DNA of 45,137 nucleotides from assembly GCA_037131735.1 (NCBI GenBank), contig JBAXQM010000022.1:1-45137 (forward strand), in the 5' to 3' direction. Source of the DNA: CAIUPE01 sp037131735. GTDB taxonomy: Bacteria > Pseudomonadota > Alphaproteobacteria > Rhizobiales > Beijerinckiaceae. Numbering within the stretch: position 1 is the first letter of the stretch; each line of letters starts with the position of its first letter. Made by a program: the position numbers and the translations under genes. This document shows, one piece after another, positions 9,045-17,969 of this stretch. The notes beneath the pieces were generated by a model, which made no database searches, was not told where the DNA came from, and worked only from the letters and a program-made list of their open reading frames with translations.

Positions 9045-10016
9045 TTGCATCAGGTTCTCTCCCTCGCTTTGCCTTTTTTCGGATTGATCCTTTTGGGATT
9101 TATCTGCGGGAAAAAGCTCCGCTATCCGGAGGCCGGCCTGCAATGGATGAATTTTTTCATCGTTTATGTCGCGTTGCCAGGGTTGTTCTTCAAACTCATA
9201 TCGGCCGCGCCTTTTGAGCAACTTTCAAATTGGCCTTTTGTTATCGCAACAACAGCCACAACGGCCCTGATGTTCGCCCTGTCCTTTCTCGTCGGTATGA
9301 TTTCAACCGGCGGTGATATTCGTGCGTCAGCTGTGCAATCAGTTGCGGGGGCCTATGCCAATATTGGTTATATGGGACCAGGGCTAACAATCGCGGCGCT
9401 CGGGCCTCATGCTGTCGTTCCTACAGCGCTTATTTTTGTGTTCGACAATGCGCTGCATTTTTCGGCTGTACCGATGTTGATGGCGCTTGGTTCCGGGCAA
9501 TCGCCGAAATGGAGCGAGACGGCGCTGTTTGTCCTCAAGCGTGTTATTACACATCCTTTTAACATCGCATCAGCCGCTGCAGTCTTTGCAGCAAGTATCG
9601 GTTTTGAACCTCCGCAAGCCATCGATACGATGCTCACTTTTTTAAAGAATGCCGCCGCGCCATGCGCGCTCTTTGCAATGGGTGTTACGGTTGCCTTAAG
9701 GCCCTTCGATGGTGTGCCAAAGGAGATGCCGTTTCTTCTTTTTATTAAATTACTTCTTCATCCACTTGCAGCATGGATTATTGTCTCATCAGTTGGCGAT
9801 TTTGATCGGGAGTGGATTTTAACGGCCGTTCTTATGGCGTCATTGCCGCCGGCATTGAATGTTTTCGTAATCGCCAATCAATATAAGGTTTATGTAGAAC
9901 GCGCGTCCGGCGCTATTCTCGTCGGCACGGCGCTCTCGGTTTTTACCGTAACGGGTCTACTTTATCTTATTAGTGAAAACATTATACCCGCACAATTCCC
10001 GTGGGGTTGGCACTAA
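9045..10016 (+). CDS. AEC (auxin efflux carrier) family permease
   Basis: A 323-residue membrane protein with about ten hydrophobic helices. The pattern fits the AEC family: LALPFFGLILLGFICGK at the start, FFIVYVALPGLFF, the central SVAGAYANIGYMGPGL segment, and the C-terminal ASLPPALNVFVIANQY. Bacterial AEC members carry malate, malonate or other organic acids, often without a known substrate. The start is a TTG: an in-frame stop at 9027-9029 and the absence of upstream ATG or GTG leave no better choice. It ends nine bases from the convergent UbiH-like gene. Confidence 0.88.
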   Translation: MHQVLSLALPFFGLILLGFICGKKLRYPEAGLQWMNFFIVYVALPGLFFKLISAAPFEQLSNWPFVIATTATTALMFALSFLVGMISTGGDIRASAVQSVAGAYANIGYMGPGLTIAALGPHAVVPTALIFVFDNALHFSAVPMLMALGSGQSPKWSETALFVLKRVITHPFNIASAAAVFAASIGFEPPQAIDTMLTFLKNAAAPCALFAMGVTVALRPFDGVPKEMPFLLFIKLLLHPLAAWIIVSSVGDFDREWILTAVLMASLPPALNVFVIANQYKVYVERASGAILVGTALSVFTVTGLLYLISENIIPAQFPWGWH

Positions 10017-10025
10017 TTTTTATCG

Positions 10026-11174
10026 CTAAAATCCCGCACCCCGTCGCATGACGAATTGGCGTAAGGGCTTTAATGACGCAATCGCCATAAGACCGGCACC
10101 TCGTGCGAAATCAATTGGCACATAATCAGCAAGTAATGAGCGGTTTAAAAGATCAACCGCCATTGTGCGTGTTTTGACATCGCGACGACGATCGCTGTCA
10201 AAACGTTGAAGCGCATTTTGATCCCTATCTTTATTAATTGACTTCAATAGAGAGTCTATATCGCGCAAGCCGAGATTGAGTCCTTGTGCACCAATCGGCG
10301 GAAACACATGCGCGGCTTCTCCGATGACGGCGATTTGATCTTTCGCATAATGATCAGTAGAGAGACCGGACATCGGGACGATCCCGATTTTTGTTTCGAG
10401 TTTCATTTTACCGAGAATTGAATGGGCTTGCTTTTCAACGACGCGGGCAAAGTCTTCATTTGATCGTTTTGCTAACCGCTCAGCCTCTTTCGGAGCCATC
10501 ATCCATACGAGACTTGAACGTTTTCCCTTTAGAGGCACGAGTGTGAAGGGACCTGAACGCGTGTGAAATTCTGTTGAGCGATCATCGTGATCGCGATCAT
10601 GCGAGAAAATCGCGGTGAGGGCCGATTGCGGGTAGTGCCAGTCTTTTGAATGGATGCCTGCAAACTCACGCACTTTTGAGTTTCGACCATCGGCGCCGAT
10701 CAACATGCCGCACTCAATAATAGCTCCGGAAGTAAGTTCCGCTTCGATAAAGCCATCACTCCGGCGCTTAAATCCGGTAACCGCTTCTGGCCATTGTTTG
10801 AGATTAGTTTGAATTTTCAAGACACGCGCAAGTTGCGCGACGAGATCCGTCAACTCAATATTTTGACCGAACGCATCAAGCCCGAGTTCGGAGGCGCGAA
10901 AAGTAACGGGCGGCGCGCGGAAGAGACTTCCTGTATCATCGATGATCCGCATCTCAATAAGAGGCGCCGACAGGTCTCGTGCGTCGCCCCATAGACCGAA
11001 GCTTTCAAGGAGCTTCACGCCACTGTCGAGAATGGCAACTGTGCGGCCGTCGCGCTCCGGAACGGCCTCCGGTCCGGCAAGGCCAACGGTCAGGCCTTTC
11101 TGCGCGAGAGCGCTAGCTGCCACCATCCCGACGGGACCAGTACCAACAACAAGGCAATCAACGCGCTCGGACAT
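10026..11174 (-). CDS. UbiH/VisC-type FAD monooxygenase
   Basis: A 382-residue class A flavin monooxygenase of the UbiH/UbiF/COQ6 group, which hydroxylates the aromatic ring during ubiquinone synthesis. The N-terminal dinucleotide motif is VVGTGPVGMVAASALAQKG. The DG motif is GMLIGADGRNSKVRE near residue 160, and the second FAD motif is GEAAHVFPPIGAQGLNLGL near residue 285. The Glu in place of the common Asp in that last motif also occurs, as I recall, in rhizobial relatives. No ubiquinone partner gene is next to it. Which ring carbon it hydroxylates is not predictable here. Confidence 0.88.
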   Translation of the reverse strand: MSERVDCLVVGTGPVGMVAASALAQKGLTVGLAGPEAVPERDGRTVAILDSGVKLLESFGLWGDARDLSAPLIEMRIIDDTGSLFRAPPVTFRASELGLDAFGQNIELTDLVAQLARVLKIQTNLKQWPEAVTGFKRRSDGFIEAELTSGAIIECGMLIGADGRNSKVREFAGIHSKDWHYPQSALTAIFSHDRDHDDRSTEFHTRSGPFTLVPLKGKRSSLVWMMAPKEAERLAKRSNEDFARVVEKQAHSILGKMKLETKIGIVPMSGLSTDHYAKDQIAVIGEAAHVFPPIGAQGLNLGLRDIDSLLKSINKDRDQNALQRFDSDRRRDVKTRTMAVDLLNRSLLADYVPIDFARGAGLMAIASLKPLRQFVMRRGAGF

Positions 11175-11198
11175 AATTTCTTTTCCTGAAGGAGGCTA

Positions 11199-11288
11199 AT
11201 GTCCGAGGGTAATAGCGTCTCAAACACTGCCAAGCCAAGAATCAGTTTACAAGATTTCCGCGCCTATGCGACTGTCATGATCGATTAA
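11199..11288 (+). CDS. Possible 29-residue small protein upstream of pcs
   Basis: ATG at 11199, preceded four bases upstream by GGAGG within the sequence AAGGAGG, opens a 29-codon frame ending in TAA at 11286-11288 (begins MSEGNSVSNTAKPRIS, ends with RAYATVMID). It lies between the UbiH-like gene and pcs and reads toward pcs, 41 bases before it. No family is recognised, and there is no membrane segment. It could be a real micro-protein, a leader peptide for pcs, or chance. The strong ribosome site is the main support. Confidence 0.3.
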   Translation: MSEGNSVSNTAKPRISLQDFRAYATVMID

Positions 11289-11329
11289 ATCTTTTAGCGA
11301 AATCTGCGGCACAAAGGGAGAGAGCTTAG

Positions 11330-12067
11330 ATGGCTGAGGCAGGCTCGGGTTCGTCTGACGAAATGTCGCACCCTAAGGGTAAGGCAGCCCATCGATATCG
11401 CGCCTTTGCTGTTCATGTCTTTACGGCATCTGGCGCGACCATTGCGTTTCTCGCTCTCACGGCTGCCATCGAACAGAAAATGGGCTTGGCGTTTGCGTGG
11501 CTGGGTTTAGCGCTTTTGGTTGATGGCATTGACGGCACATTCGCCCGCGCATGGGCTGTTCAAAAATATGCCCCGCAACTCTCAGGCGATGTTCTCGATC
11601 TTGTGGTCGATTATGTAACTTATGTTTTTGTGCCTGCCGTTATTCTATTAATGAGCGGTCTTTACCCGCATTGGCTCCTGGCGCTTCAAGGGGCGATCAT
11701 CGTCTTGTCGGCTGCATTATACTTTGCCTCGAATACTATGAAGACGGATGATTATTGGTTTCGAGGCTTTCCTGCTGTTTGGAACCTCGTTGTGTTTCAC
11801 ATCCTTGTTTTTCAACCGCCTGCACTTGCCACAACAATTGGCGTCATTGTGCTCGCTCTGGCGCAAGCTTCAAATTTCACCTTTGTTCATCCGGTGCGCG
11901 TGAAAATGCTTCGCCCGCTCACACTTGCTTTGTTGGGCGTGTGGGTTGTCGTGGCCCTCATTGCTTTATATGAGGACATGAAAGTTGATCTTGTTTCCCA
12001 ATGGTTTCTCGGTGTGATTGCGGTTTATTTTCTGGCTCTCGGTCTTTTGCGTCGTGAGAAGGCATAG
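11330..12067 (+). CDS. pcs: Phosphatidylcholine synthase
   Basis: A 245-residue integral membrane enzyme that condenses choline with CDP-diacylglycerol to give phosphatidylcholine and CMP at the inner membrane. The modified CDP-alcohol phosphatidyltransferase signature is present near residue 67: DGIDGTFAR, followed by SGDVLDLVVDYVTYV, with the Asp residues that bind metal and CDP. The Pcs-typical TDDYWFRGFPAVWN appears near residue 142. About eight membrane helices are evident. The start has a good ribosome site (GGGAGAG). Pcs is characteristic of host-associated and related alphaproteobacteria and needs external choline. It is convergent with the SulP gene, ten bases apart. Confidence 0.95.
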   Translation: MAEAGSGSSDEMSHPKGKAAHRYRAFAVHVFTASGATIAFLALTAAIEQKMGLAFAWLGLALLVDGIDGTFARAWAVQKYAPQLSGDVLDLVVDYVTYVFVPAVILLMSGLYPHWLLALQGAIIVLSAALYFASNTMKTDDYWFRGFPAVWNLVVFHILVFQPPALATTIGVIVLALAQASNFTFVHPVRVKMLRPLTLALLGVWVVVALIALYEDMKVDLVSQWFLGVIAVYFLALGLLRREKA

Positions 12068-12077
12068 GAATCCGATA

Positions 12078-13682
12078 TTAACCTTCGAACCGCGCGCCAT
12101 GATCTAGAACGCCATAGCGCTGCAACGCGCCAGCCACCTGTTCGTTGGCGTTTTTGAATACAACTTCAGTTCCGCCTTTATGAAATCGATCAATCATTAC
12201 CTTTAGTGAATGCGCTCCCGATAGATCAAGAAAGGGCACAGCGCGGCAATCGAGAACGAACGTCTTCGGGTGTTCCCCTATACGATCAAGCACGTCAGAA
12301 ATTTCTGAAGCGACACCAAAAAAGAGTGGGCCCTCCAAGCGATAGATTATCGTATCGGGATCTTTCACTGTGTCCCTTGGCTCTTCAACTTCTTCAACCC
12401 GACCAGATTGCGCGACACGATGCATAAAGATGAACGCCGATAAGACGACACCAACCGCGATGCCTTCCGTGAGATCACGAAAAATCGTCAACAAAAATGT
12501 TGCAAGAAGGATAAGGGCATCAGGCCATGAGCGCTTAATTATGGAAATGAATTCAGCGCGTTCGGCCATGTTCCAAGACACGATGGCGAGGATCGCGCCC
12601 AATGAGGCGAGGGGGATATAAGATGCAAGTGGCGCTGCGAAGAGAATAAGCAATAACAGCACGAGAGAATGGATCATTCCCGCCAAGGGACTTGTTCCAC
12701 CCGCGCGGACATTCGTGGCTGTTCTTGCGATGGTGCCTGTCGCGCAGATACCGCCGAAGAGGGCGGTTCCGATATTAGCAACGCCTTGTGCTATCAGTTC
12801 CATATTTGAGCGATGGCGACGACCTGTCATACCATCGGCTACGACAGCTGATAGAAGCGATTCAATTGCTCCAAGAAAGGCAATGGTTGCCGCATCCGGA
12901 ATAAGCGACACCAATCGATCAAACGAAATGTTGGGAAGATTAGGCAGTGGTAGCGCATTTGGAATGCCGCCGAAGCGTGTACCGATCGTTTCAACACTCA
13001 TTCCAAAAGGAGCAATGATAAATGTAAGAAGTGAAGCTAAACCAATTGCGATTAAAAAGCCGGGCCAATGCGGCTTTGCTTTTCGTAAGATCAAAATCAC
13101 CGCGATAGAGAAGGCGCTGATGAAGATGGCCGTTGGCGATATGGTCCGTAAAGCATGACCGATTGCATTTATCTTCGGGATCAAGGCAGCGGGCTCTCGC
13201 CCCGCAAGAGTCAAACCAAAAAGATCAACGATCTGGCTTGAAAAAATGATTGTCGCGATACCCGCTGTGAATCCAACCAGAACGGGATGAGGAATATAAC
13301 GAATACATGATCCAAGCCGCAGCGCGCCGAAAGCGATCATCGCCAAACCCGCCATGATCGTTGCGATTAACAAGCCATCATAACCATGGCGCTCTATGAT
13401 TGACGCAACAACAACGATGAAAGCTCCGGCCGGTCCGCCGATTTGAAAGCGGCTTCCGCCAAGAAGTGAAATGAGAAAGCCGCCGATTATCGCCGTGATC
13501 AGTCCACGGTCGGGCGAGGCGCCAGACGCTTTGGCAATCGCCATCGAGAGGGGAATTGCCACCATCGCGACTGTGAGTCCGGACACCGCGTCACGCTTCA
13601 GGCGATCAAATGAGTAACCTTCGCGAAACACGCTGAGCGTCTTGGGAATGAGACTGTCAGAGGAACGGATAGGCGCTGACAT
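12078..13682 (-). CDS. SulP-family anion permease with STAS domain
   Basis: About 534 residues. The SulP/SLC26 transporter core occupies about 1-420 (DAVSGLTVAMVAIPLSMAIA, GGSRFQIGGPAGAFIV, YIPHPVLVGFTAGIA), followed by a C-terminal STAS domain (TFVLDCRAVPFLDLSGAHSL near 470-490). Family members move sulfate, bicarbonate or other anions, usually with Na+ or H+; the substrate here is unknown. The frame extends to 13721, but the Met at 13682 has a GGGAG ribosome site and begins a normal SulP N-terminus, so it is preferred. It diverges from the quinone oxidoreductase. Confidence 0.92.
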   Translation of the reverse strand: MSAPIRSSDSLIPKTLSVFREGYSFDRLKRDAVSGLTVAMVAIPLSMAIAKASGASPDRGLITAIIGGFLISLLGGSRFQIGGPAGAFIVVVASIIERHGYDGLLIATIMAGLAMIAFGALRLGSCIRYIPHPVLVGFTAGIATIIFSSQIVDLFGLTLAGREPAALIPKINAIGHALRTISPTAIFISAFSIAVILILRKAKPHWPGFLIAIGLASLLTFIIAPFGMSVETIGTRFGGIPNALPLPNLPNISFDRLVSLIPDAATIAFLGAIESLLSAVVADGMTGRRHRSNMELIAQGVANIGTALFGGICATGTIARTATNVRAGGTSPLAGMIHSLVLLLLILFAAPLASYIPLASLGAILAIVSWNMAERAEFISIIKRSWPDALILLATFLLTIFRDLTEGIAVGVVLSAFIFMHRVAQSGRVEEVEEPRDTVKDPDTIIYRLEGPLFFGVASEISDVLDRIGEHPKTFVLDCRAVPFLDLSGAHSLKVMIDRFHKGGTEVVFKNANEQVAGALQRYGVLDHGARFEG

Positions 13683-13807
13683 TGGGGCTTCGTCTCCCGA
13701 TTGCCATTCTACAAAAATCAATCGTGGAATGGCAGTGTCGCTTGAAGCGACCTAAAACACAACTAAGATAAAGGCATAGTGAGTGCTCAACAGAGGAGCT
13801 GATGCTC

Positions 13808-14785
13808 ATGATCAAAGCCATTCGTATCCATGCTCAAGGTGGACCCGAAGTGATGTCCTATGAGGATGTCGAGCTTCCCCCTCCCGGACCTGGTGAAGTG
13901 CGTGTTCGCCACCACGCCATTGGCGTCAATTATCTCGACGTTTATTTCCGTAAAGGTCTTTATCCCGCACCCTCTCTCCCCTTCACGCCCGGTAATGAAG
14001 GTGCAGGGCAGGTTGTGGCTTTAGGCGAGGGCGTTCGGGGCCTTAAGAATGGTGACCGTGTCGCCTATGTCTCAACTCTCGGATCTTATGCTGAAGAGCG
14101 CAATGTGCCTGCTGCCGCGCTTGTACCCATTCCTGAGGGGATCTCTTACGCGACGGCTGCTGCGATGATGCTGAAAGGATTGACGGCGCATTATCTGTTG
14201 CGGCGCACTTATCGGGTAAAGCCCGGTGATATCATTTTGAACCATGCCGCTGCTGGTGGCGTTGGGCTCATTCTCGGACAATGGGCAAATGCGCTGGGGG
14301 CGACTGTTATCGGCACCGTTGGGTCTGATGAAAAAGCCAAACTCGCGAAGCGCAAGGGCGGCTGTCATCATGTCATCAATTATCGGACTGAGAATTTTGC
14401 CGATCGCGTGGCTGCAATCACAAAAGGTGAAAAATGCCATGTCGTTTATGACGGCGTCGGCAAAGATACGTTCCCACAGTCGCTCGATTGTTTGCGGCCG
14501 CTCGGTATGTTTGTGAGTTATGGGAGTGCATCAGGTCCCATTGATGTCTTCAATATCAACCTGCTCTCGCAAAAGGGATCACTCTTCGCAACAAGGCCAA
14601 CTTTGTTCACCTATATCGCGAAGCGGAATGACCTTCTTCGCGCAGCACGAGAAATGTTTAAGATGATGGACGAGGGATATGTAAAAATTCCCGTCCATGC
14701 CAAAGCGAAGCTTGCCGATGTCGTAGAGGTTCACCGCGCGCTCGAGGGGCGCACGACAACGGGTGCCACTATTCTCGTTCCCTAA
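13808..14785 (+). CDS. NADPH:quinone oxidoreductase (QOR, MDR superfamily)
   Basis: A 325-residue zinc-free medium-chain dehydrogenase/reductase of the QOR type. It has a GroES-like N-terminal half (GVNYLDVYFRKGLY, PFTPGNEGAGQVVALGEGV). The cofactor half carries the motif HAAAGGVGLILGQWA near residue 150, then VVYDGVGKDTF. The catalytic-zinc cysteine and the structural zinc lobe are missing, as expected for QOR. It reduces quinones with NADPH. ATGs at 13802 and 13808 are both possible; the second is nine bases from AGGAG and is chosen. The gene ends 21 bases before a strong terminator. Confidence 0.92.
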   Translation: MIKAIRIHAQGGPEVMSYEDVELPPPGPGEVRVRHHAIGVNYLDVYFRKGLYPAPSLPFTPGNEGAGQVVALGEGVRGLKNGDRVAYVSTLGSYAEERNVPAAALVPIPEGISYATAAAMMLKGLTAHYLLRRTYRVKPGDIILNHAAAGGVGLILGQWANALGATVIGTVGSDEKAKLAKRKGGCHHVINYRTENFADRVAAITKGEKCHVVYDGVGKDTFPQSLDCLRPLGMFVSYGSASGPIDVFNINLLSQKGSLFATRPTLFTYIAKRNDLLRAAREMFKMMDEGYVKIPVHAKAKLADVVEVHRALEGRTTTGATILVP

Positions 14786-14806
14786 TTTCTTTTTAGCAAT
14801 AAAATA

Positions 14807-14835
14807 AAAACGCCCGCCGATAGGGCGGGCGTTTT
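14807..14835. terminator. Bidirectional intrinsic terminator
   Basis: A perfect 12-base-pair hairpin (AAAACGCCCGCC, loop of 5, GGCGGGCGTTTT) with a GC-rich core, flanked by A-runs on the left and T-runs on the right. It can end both the quinone reductase transcript (+) and the ABC transporter operon (-), which converge here. Confidence 0.9.
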
Positions 14836-14866
14836 CTCATTCAAGAGAAGCGTTGAGGCGCTTTAG

Positions 14867-15946
14867 TTATGCGCTCTGCACGCCCTTTACATACCAATCG
14901 ATTGTAGCAAGTTCGCCGAGTGACATGGCTTTGCCAGCAGGTACTTTTTCAGCACCGCTCTGATCAAAAATCGGGCCCTTGAACACGTCATAGGTGCCCT
15001 TCATATAGCCATCGATGATCTTGTCAGCAGCTTCCTGCACATTCTTCGGCACAGCGGCGTTGTAAGGCGAAATCTTGACGTCGCCTTCCTTGATGCCTTC
15101 CCAGAAATCTTCCGACTTCCATGAACCATCAAGCATCGCCTTCGCGCGGGCGATATAGTGAGGACCCCAGATATCTTCGATCGCTGTCAAATGCGCCTTC
15201 GGTGCGAATTTCGACATGTCTGCACCCTGACCGAAACCAAAGATACCCTTCTGCTGGCAGAATTGCAGCGGAGCAGGGCTATCCGTGTGCGTGGCAATCA
15301 CATCGCAACCGAGATTTGCGAGTGTCTGTGTAGCAGCGGTTTCCTTCGCAGGATCGAACCATGAATCGATCATCACAAGCTTGGTCTGGATTTTCGGATT
15401 GACCGCTTGCGCAGCAAGCGTGAAGGCATTCACGCCCATCACAACTTCCGGAATCTTGAACGAGCCGAGATAGCCGATCACGCCGGACTTCGACATATGC
15501 CCTGCGATCGTGCCCGTTACAGCGCGGCCTTCATGGAAGCGTGAATTATAGGTTGTGACATTCGGTGCGCGCTTGAAACCCGTGCAATGTTCGAATTTCA
15601 CATCCGGGAATTCTTTGGCGACTTCGAGGACTTGGTCCATATAGCCGAACGATGTTGCGAAGATCAGCTTGTTGCCTTGACGGGCAAGATCACGAAGGAT
15701 CGGAACAGCGCTTGCGTCTTCTTTGACGTTCTCCACATAAGTCGTCTTCACTTCGTCGCCGAGTGCTTTTTCCAGCTCAAGGCGGCCTTTGTTATGCGCC
15801 CATGTCCAACCATAATCGCCGACGGGCCCTAAGAAAATGAAGGCGACCTTCAGCGGATCGGCTGCAAATGCAGGACGGCCGAGGATCGGCAGCGCCGAGG
15901 CAGCGGCTGCTGCCTTTACAAAATCACGTCTCGTAAAATTACCCAT
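14867..15946 (-). CDS. BMP-family ABC transporter substrate-binding protein
   Basis: A 359-residue periplasmic protein of the basic membrane protein (BMP/PnrA/Med) family, whose characterised members bind purine nucleosides. It has a twin-arginine signal (TRRDFVKAAAAASALPILG), so it may be exported folded via Tat. Then come KVAFIFLGPVGDYGWTWAHN, FATSFGYMDQVLEVA and THTDSPAPLQFCQQKG, typical BMP segments. The frame runs open up to 16258, but the Met at 15946 begins the Tat signal and has an AGGAGAG ribosome site, so it is the start. It is the last gene of a four-gene operon (ATPase, two permeases, binding protein). Confidence 0.93.
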   Translation of the reverse strand: MGNFTRRDFVKAAAAASALPILGRPAFAADPLKVAFIFLGPVGDYGWTWAHNKGRLELEKALGDEVKTTYVENVKEDASAVPILRDLARQGNKLIFATSFGYMDQVLEVAKEFPDVKFEHCTGFKRAPNVTTYNSRFHEGRAVTGTIAGHMSKSGVIGYLGSFKIPEVVMGVNAFTLAAQAVNPKIQTKLVMIDSWFDPAKETAATQTLANLGCDVIATHTDSPAPLQFCQQKGIFGFGQGADMSKFAPKAHLTAIEDIWGPHYIARAKAMLDGSWKSEDFWEGIKEGDVKISPYNAAVPKNVQEAADKIIDGYMKGTYDVFKGPIFDQSGAEKVPAGKAMSLGELATIDWYVKGVQSA

Positions 15947-15972
15947 TCGTACTCTCCTCATTTTAGGGTGAC

Positions 15973-16896
15973 TTATCCATTCGGCAGAAAAGGCTTGCCA
16001 AGACATGCGGGTTCCTTGCCGCTGCGCCCATCCCGAGCGGAGATGAACGCAAGTACGGCAACCGCAATAATGTAGGGCATCGCGGCCCAAAATTGTGAAG
16101 GCATGATGGCATAGCCCGACGCCTTTGCGTAGAGCTCCAATGTCATCAACACCCCGAAAAAATAAGCGCCAGCTAAGAGACGTCCTGCACGCCAACCAGA
16201 GAAAACAACGAGCGCCAACGCAATCCAACCGCGACCCGCCGTCATTTGTTCGGCCCACATCGGCGTGATCACCATTGAGAAATTCGCGCCCGCAATCCCC
16301 GCAACAGCGCCGCCGAAAGCAATAGCCGCATAGCGAATGGCGATGACGGGATAGCCGATTGAATGCGCGGAGAAATCATTTTCACCAACCGCACGCAAGA
16401 CCAATCCCGCGCGGGTGTGTGACAGAAACCATCCAATCGCAAAAACGAGAATGAGGGCGAAATAGACAAAGGCACTATGACCGAAAATCACACGTCCAAT
16501 CGGATCTTGTGCGAGATAGTCAGGGAAGGGCGGATCAAAGGGCAATGCCGCAAAGCCCGTATAATTGGTGCCGATCAGTGATGAGAGGCCAATACCGAAA
16601 ATTGTAAGCGCGAGACCCGTAGCAACCTGATTGGTTCCCAACGATAAGACGAGCACGGCGAAAATCATTGATGTTGCTGCGCCTGCTACGGCAGCAGCGC
16701 CTACGCCGATCCAGGGATCACTGAATTCAAACCCCACCGCGAAGCCGGTGATCGCGCCGACAAGCATCATGCCTTCAACGCCCAGATTAATCACACCGCT
16801 TTTCTCGACAACCAACTCCCCCGAAGCGGCGAGTAGAATGGGCGTCGTAATGCCAATCACCGTGATCAGCGCGTCGATGAGGAAGGTCAGTGTCAT
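15973..16896 (-). CDS. ABC transporter permease (NupQ/YufQ-like)
   Basis: A 307-residue branched-chain/BMP-type permease with about eight membrane helices. Conserved features include ATPILLAASGELVVEKSGVINLGVEGMMLVGA near the N-terminus (read as short blocks such as SGVINLGVEGMM) and AVGENDFSAHSIG near residue 190, the cytoplasmic coupling region. With the neighbouring permease it forms the heteromeric channel of a BMP-linked importer. It overlaps the upstream permease by four bases (ATGA), which suggests translational coupling, and the binding-protein gene starts 26 bases downstream. Confidence 0.92.
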   Translation of the reverse strand: MTLTFLIDALITVIGITTPILLAASGELVVEKSGVINLGVEGMMLVGAITGFAVGFEFSDPWIGVGAAAVAGAATSMIFAVLVLSLGTNQVATGLALTIFGIGLSSLIGTNYTGFAALPFDPPFPDYLAQDPIGRVIFGHSAFVYFALILVFAIGWFLSHTRAGLVLRAVGENDFSAHSIGYPVIAIRYAAIAFGGAVAGIAGANFSMVITPMWAEQMTAGRGWIALALVVFSGWRAGRLLAGAYFFGVLMTLELYAKASGYAIMPSQFWAAMPYIIAVAVLAFISARDGRSGKEPACLGKPFLPNG

Positions 16897-17969
16897 GCGC
16901 GGACCTCCGCGACAGACGATTTAATTTTTATGCGATAACGCACAAATAAATCACTCGCGAGAATGGCGAAGAGAATGAGGGCTTGAAAGAGGCCTGCCGT
17001 AGCATTGGGAACATGCACAACGGTTTGCGCCACCTGTCCGCCGACATAAGTGACCGCCAAGACGATGCCCGCGACAAATACACCGAAGGGATGAGACCGG
17101 CCGAGCAGCGATACAATGATCGCCGTAAAGCCATAACCCGAGGGATAGCCGAGATTGAGACGCGTGAGCTGCATGAGTTCAAGCGTGCCTGCCAAACCGG
17201 CCATACCGCCCGAGATCATCAGAGCGGCCCATACGATGCGGTTTGAATTGAATCCACCAAAGCGCGCGGCTTGCGGCGCTTCACCAATCGCGCGAATGGA
17301 AAATCCGAACACCGTGCGATCGACGATGATGGCAAAAATGATCATGCCGACAAGCGCGAATAAGAGGCCCGGCGGCAATCCTGTTTCGCCCAATTCGCGT
17401 GGCAAGAGCTGAGACGCTGTCAGTTGCGCCGTCTGCGGAAAGTTCATTCCGTTCGGATCTTTCCAGGGACCAGTGATCAGATAGGAAAGAAGCTGAACTG
17501 ATACATAAACAAGCATCAGGCTTGAAAGCACTTCGCTCACGCCATAACGAGTTTTCAATCCGGCGGGTATCGCTGCATATGCGGCGCCGCCAGCCATACC
17601 GATGATCAACATCAAGGGTATAATCCAAAAGCCACTCATCTCTTGCGTGGCATAAGCAACGCCTGCCGCTGAAATCGCACCAACAATATATTGGCCTTCC
17701 GCGCCGATATTCCATATTTTTGCACGATTACCAATCGATAAGCCCAAGCCAATCAAGATAAGCGGCGCGGCTTTGGTGGCAACGTCACGCCATTTATAGG
17801 TATCGATTACCGGCGTGATGAAAAGCTGCCATACCGCATCAAAACCGTCATAGCCGATTGCATCAAAGATGATCACGCCAAGGATCATCACGCCGATCAC
17901 CGAGAGGATTGGCGTTAAGACGACCATCGTCCGGCTTTGTTCTAAACGCTTCTCAAGCACGAGGCGCAT
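16893..17969 (-). CDS. ABC transporter permease (NupP/YufP-like)
   Basis: About 358 residues, the longer of two BMP-type permeases, with roughly ten hydrophobic helices. Recognisable blocks are IGLGLSIGNRAKIWNIGAEG near residue 75 and FSIRAIGEAPQAARFGG near 235, the latter the EAA-like loop that contacts the ATPase. The frame extends to 17999, but the Met at 17969 has GGAGAG upstream and starts just inside the end of the ATPase gene (17-base overlap), so it is preferred. The pair with the next permease and the double-domain ATPase is the standard nucleoside-importer arrangement. Confidence 0.92.
   Translation of the reverse strand: MRLVLEKRLEQSRTMVVLTPILSVIGVMILGVIIFDAIGYDGFDAVWQLFITPVIDTYKWRDVATKAAPLILIGLGLSIGNRAKIWNIGAEGQYIVGAISAAGVAYATQEMSGFWIIPLMLIIGMAGGAAYAAIPAGLKTRYGVSEVLSSLMLVYVSVQLLSYLITGPWKDPNGMNFPQTAQLTASQLLPRELGETGLPPGLLFALVGMIIFAIIVDRTVFGFSIRAIGEAPQAARFGGFNSNRIVWAALMISGGMAGLAGTLELMQLTRLNLGYPSGYGFTAIIVSLLGRSHPFGVFVAGIVLAVTYVGGQVAQTVVHVPNATAGLFQALILFAILASDLFVRYRIKIKSSVAEVRA

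Noticed and set aside
10026..11174. GEAAH instead of GDAAH in the FAD site of the UbiH-like enzyme, considered as an inactivating change
   Set aside because: As I recall, rhizobial relatives carry the same Glu, and the rest of the motif is intact.
15947..16258. Long N-terminal extension of the BMP binding protein into the permease gene
   Set aside because: The Met at 15946 begins a perfect Tat signal after AGGAGAG; the extension overlaps a permease in another frame.
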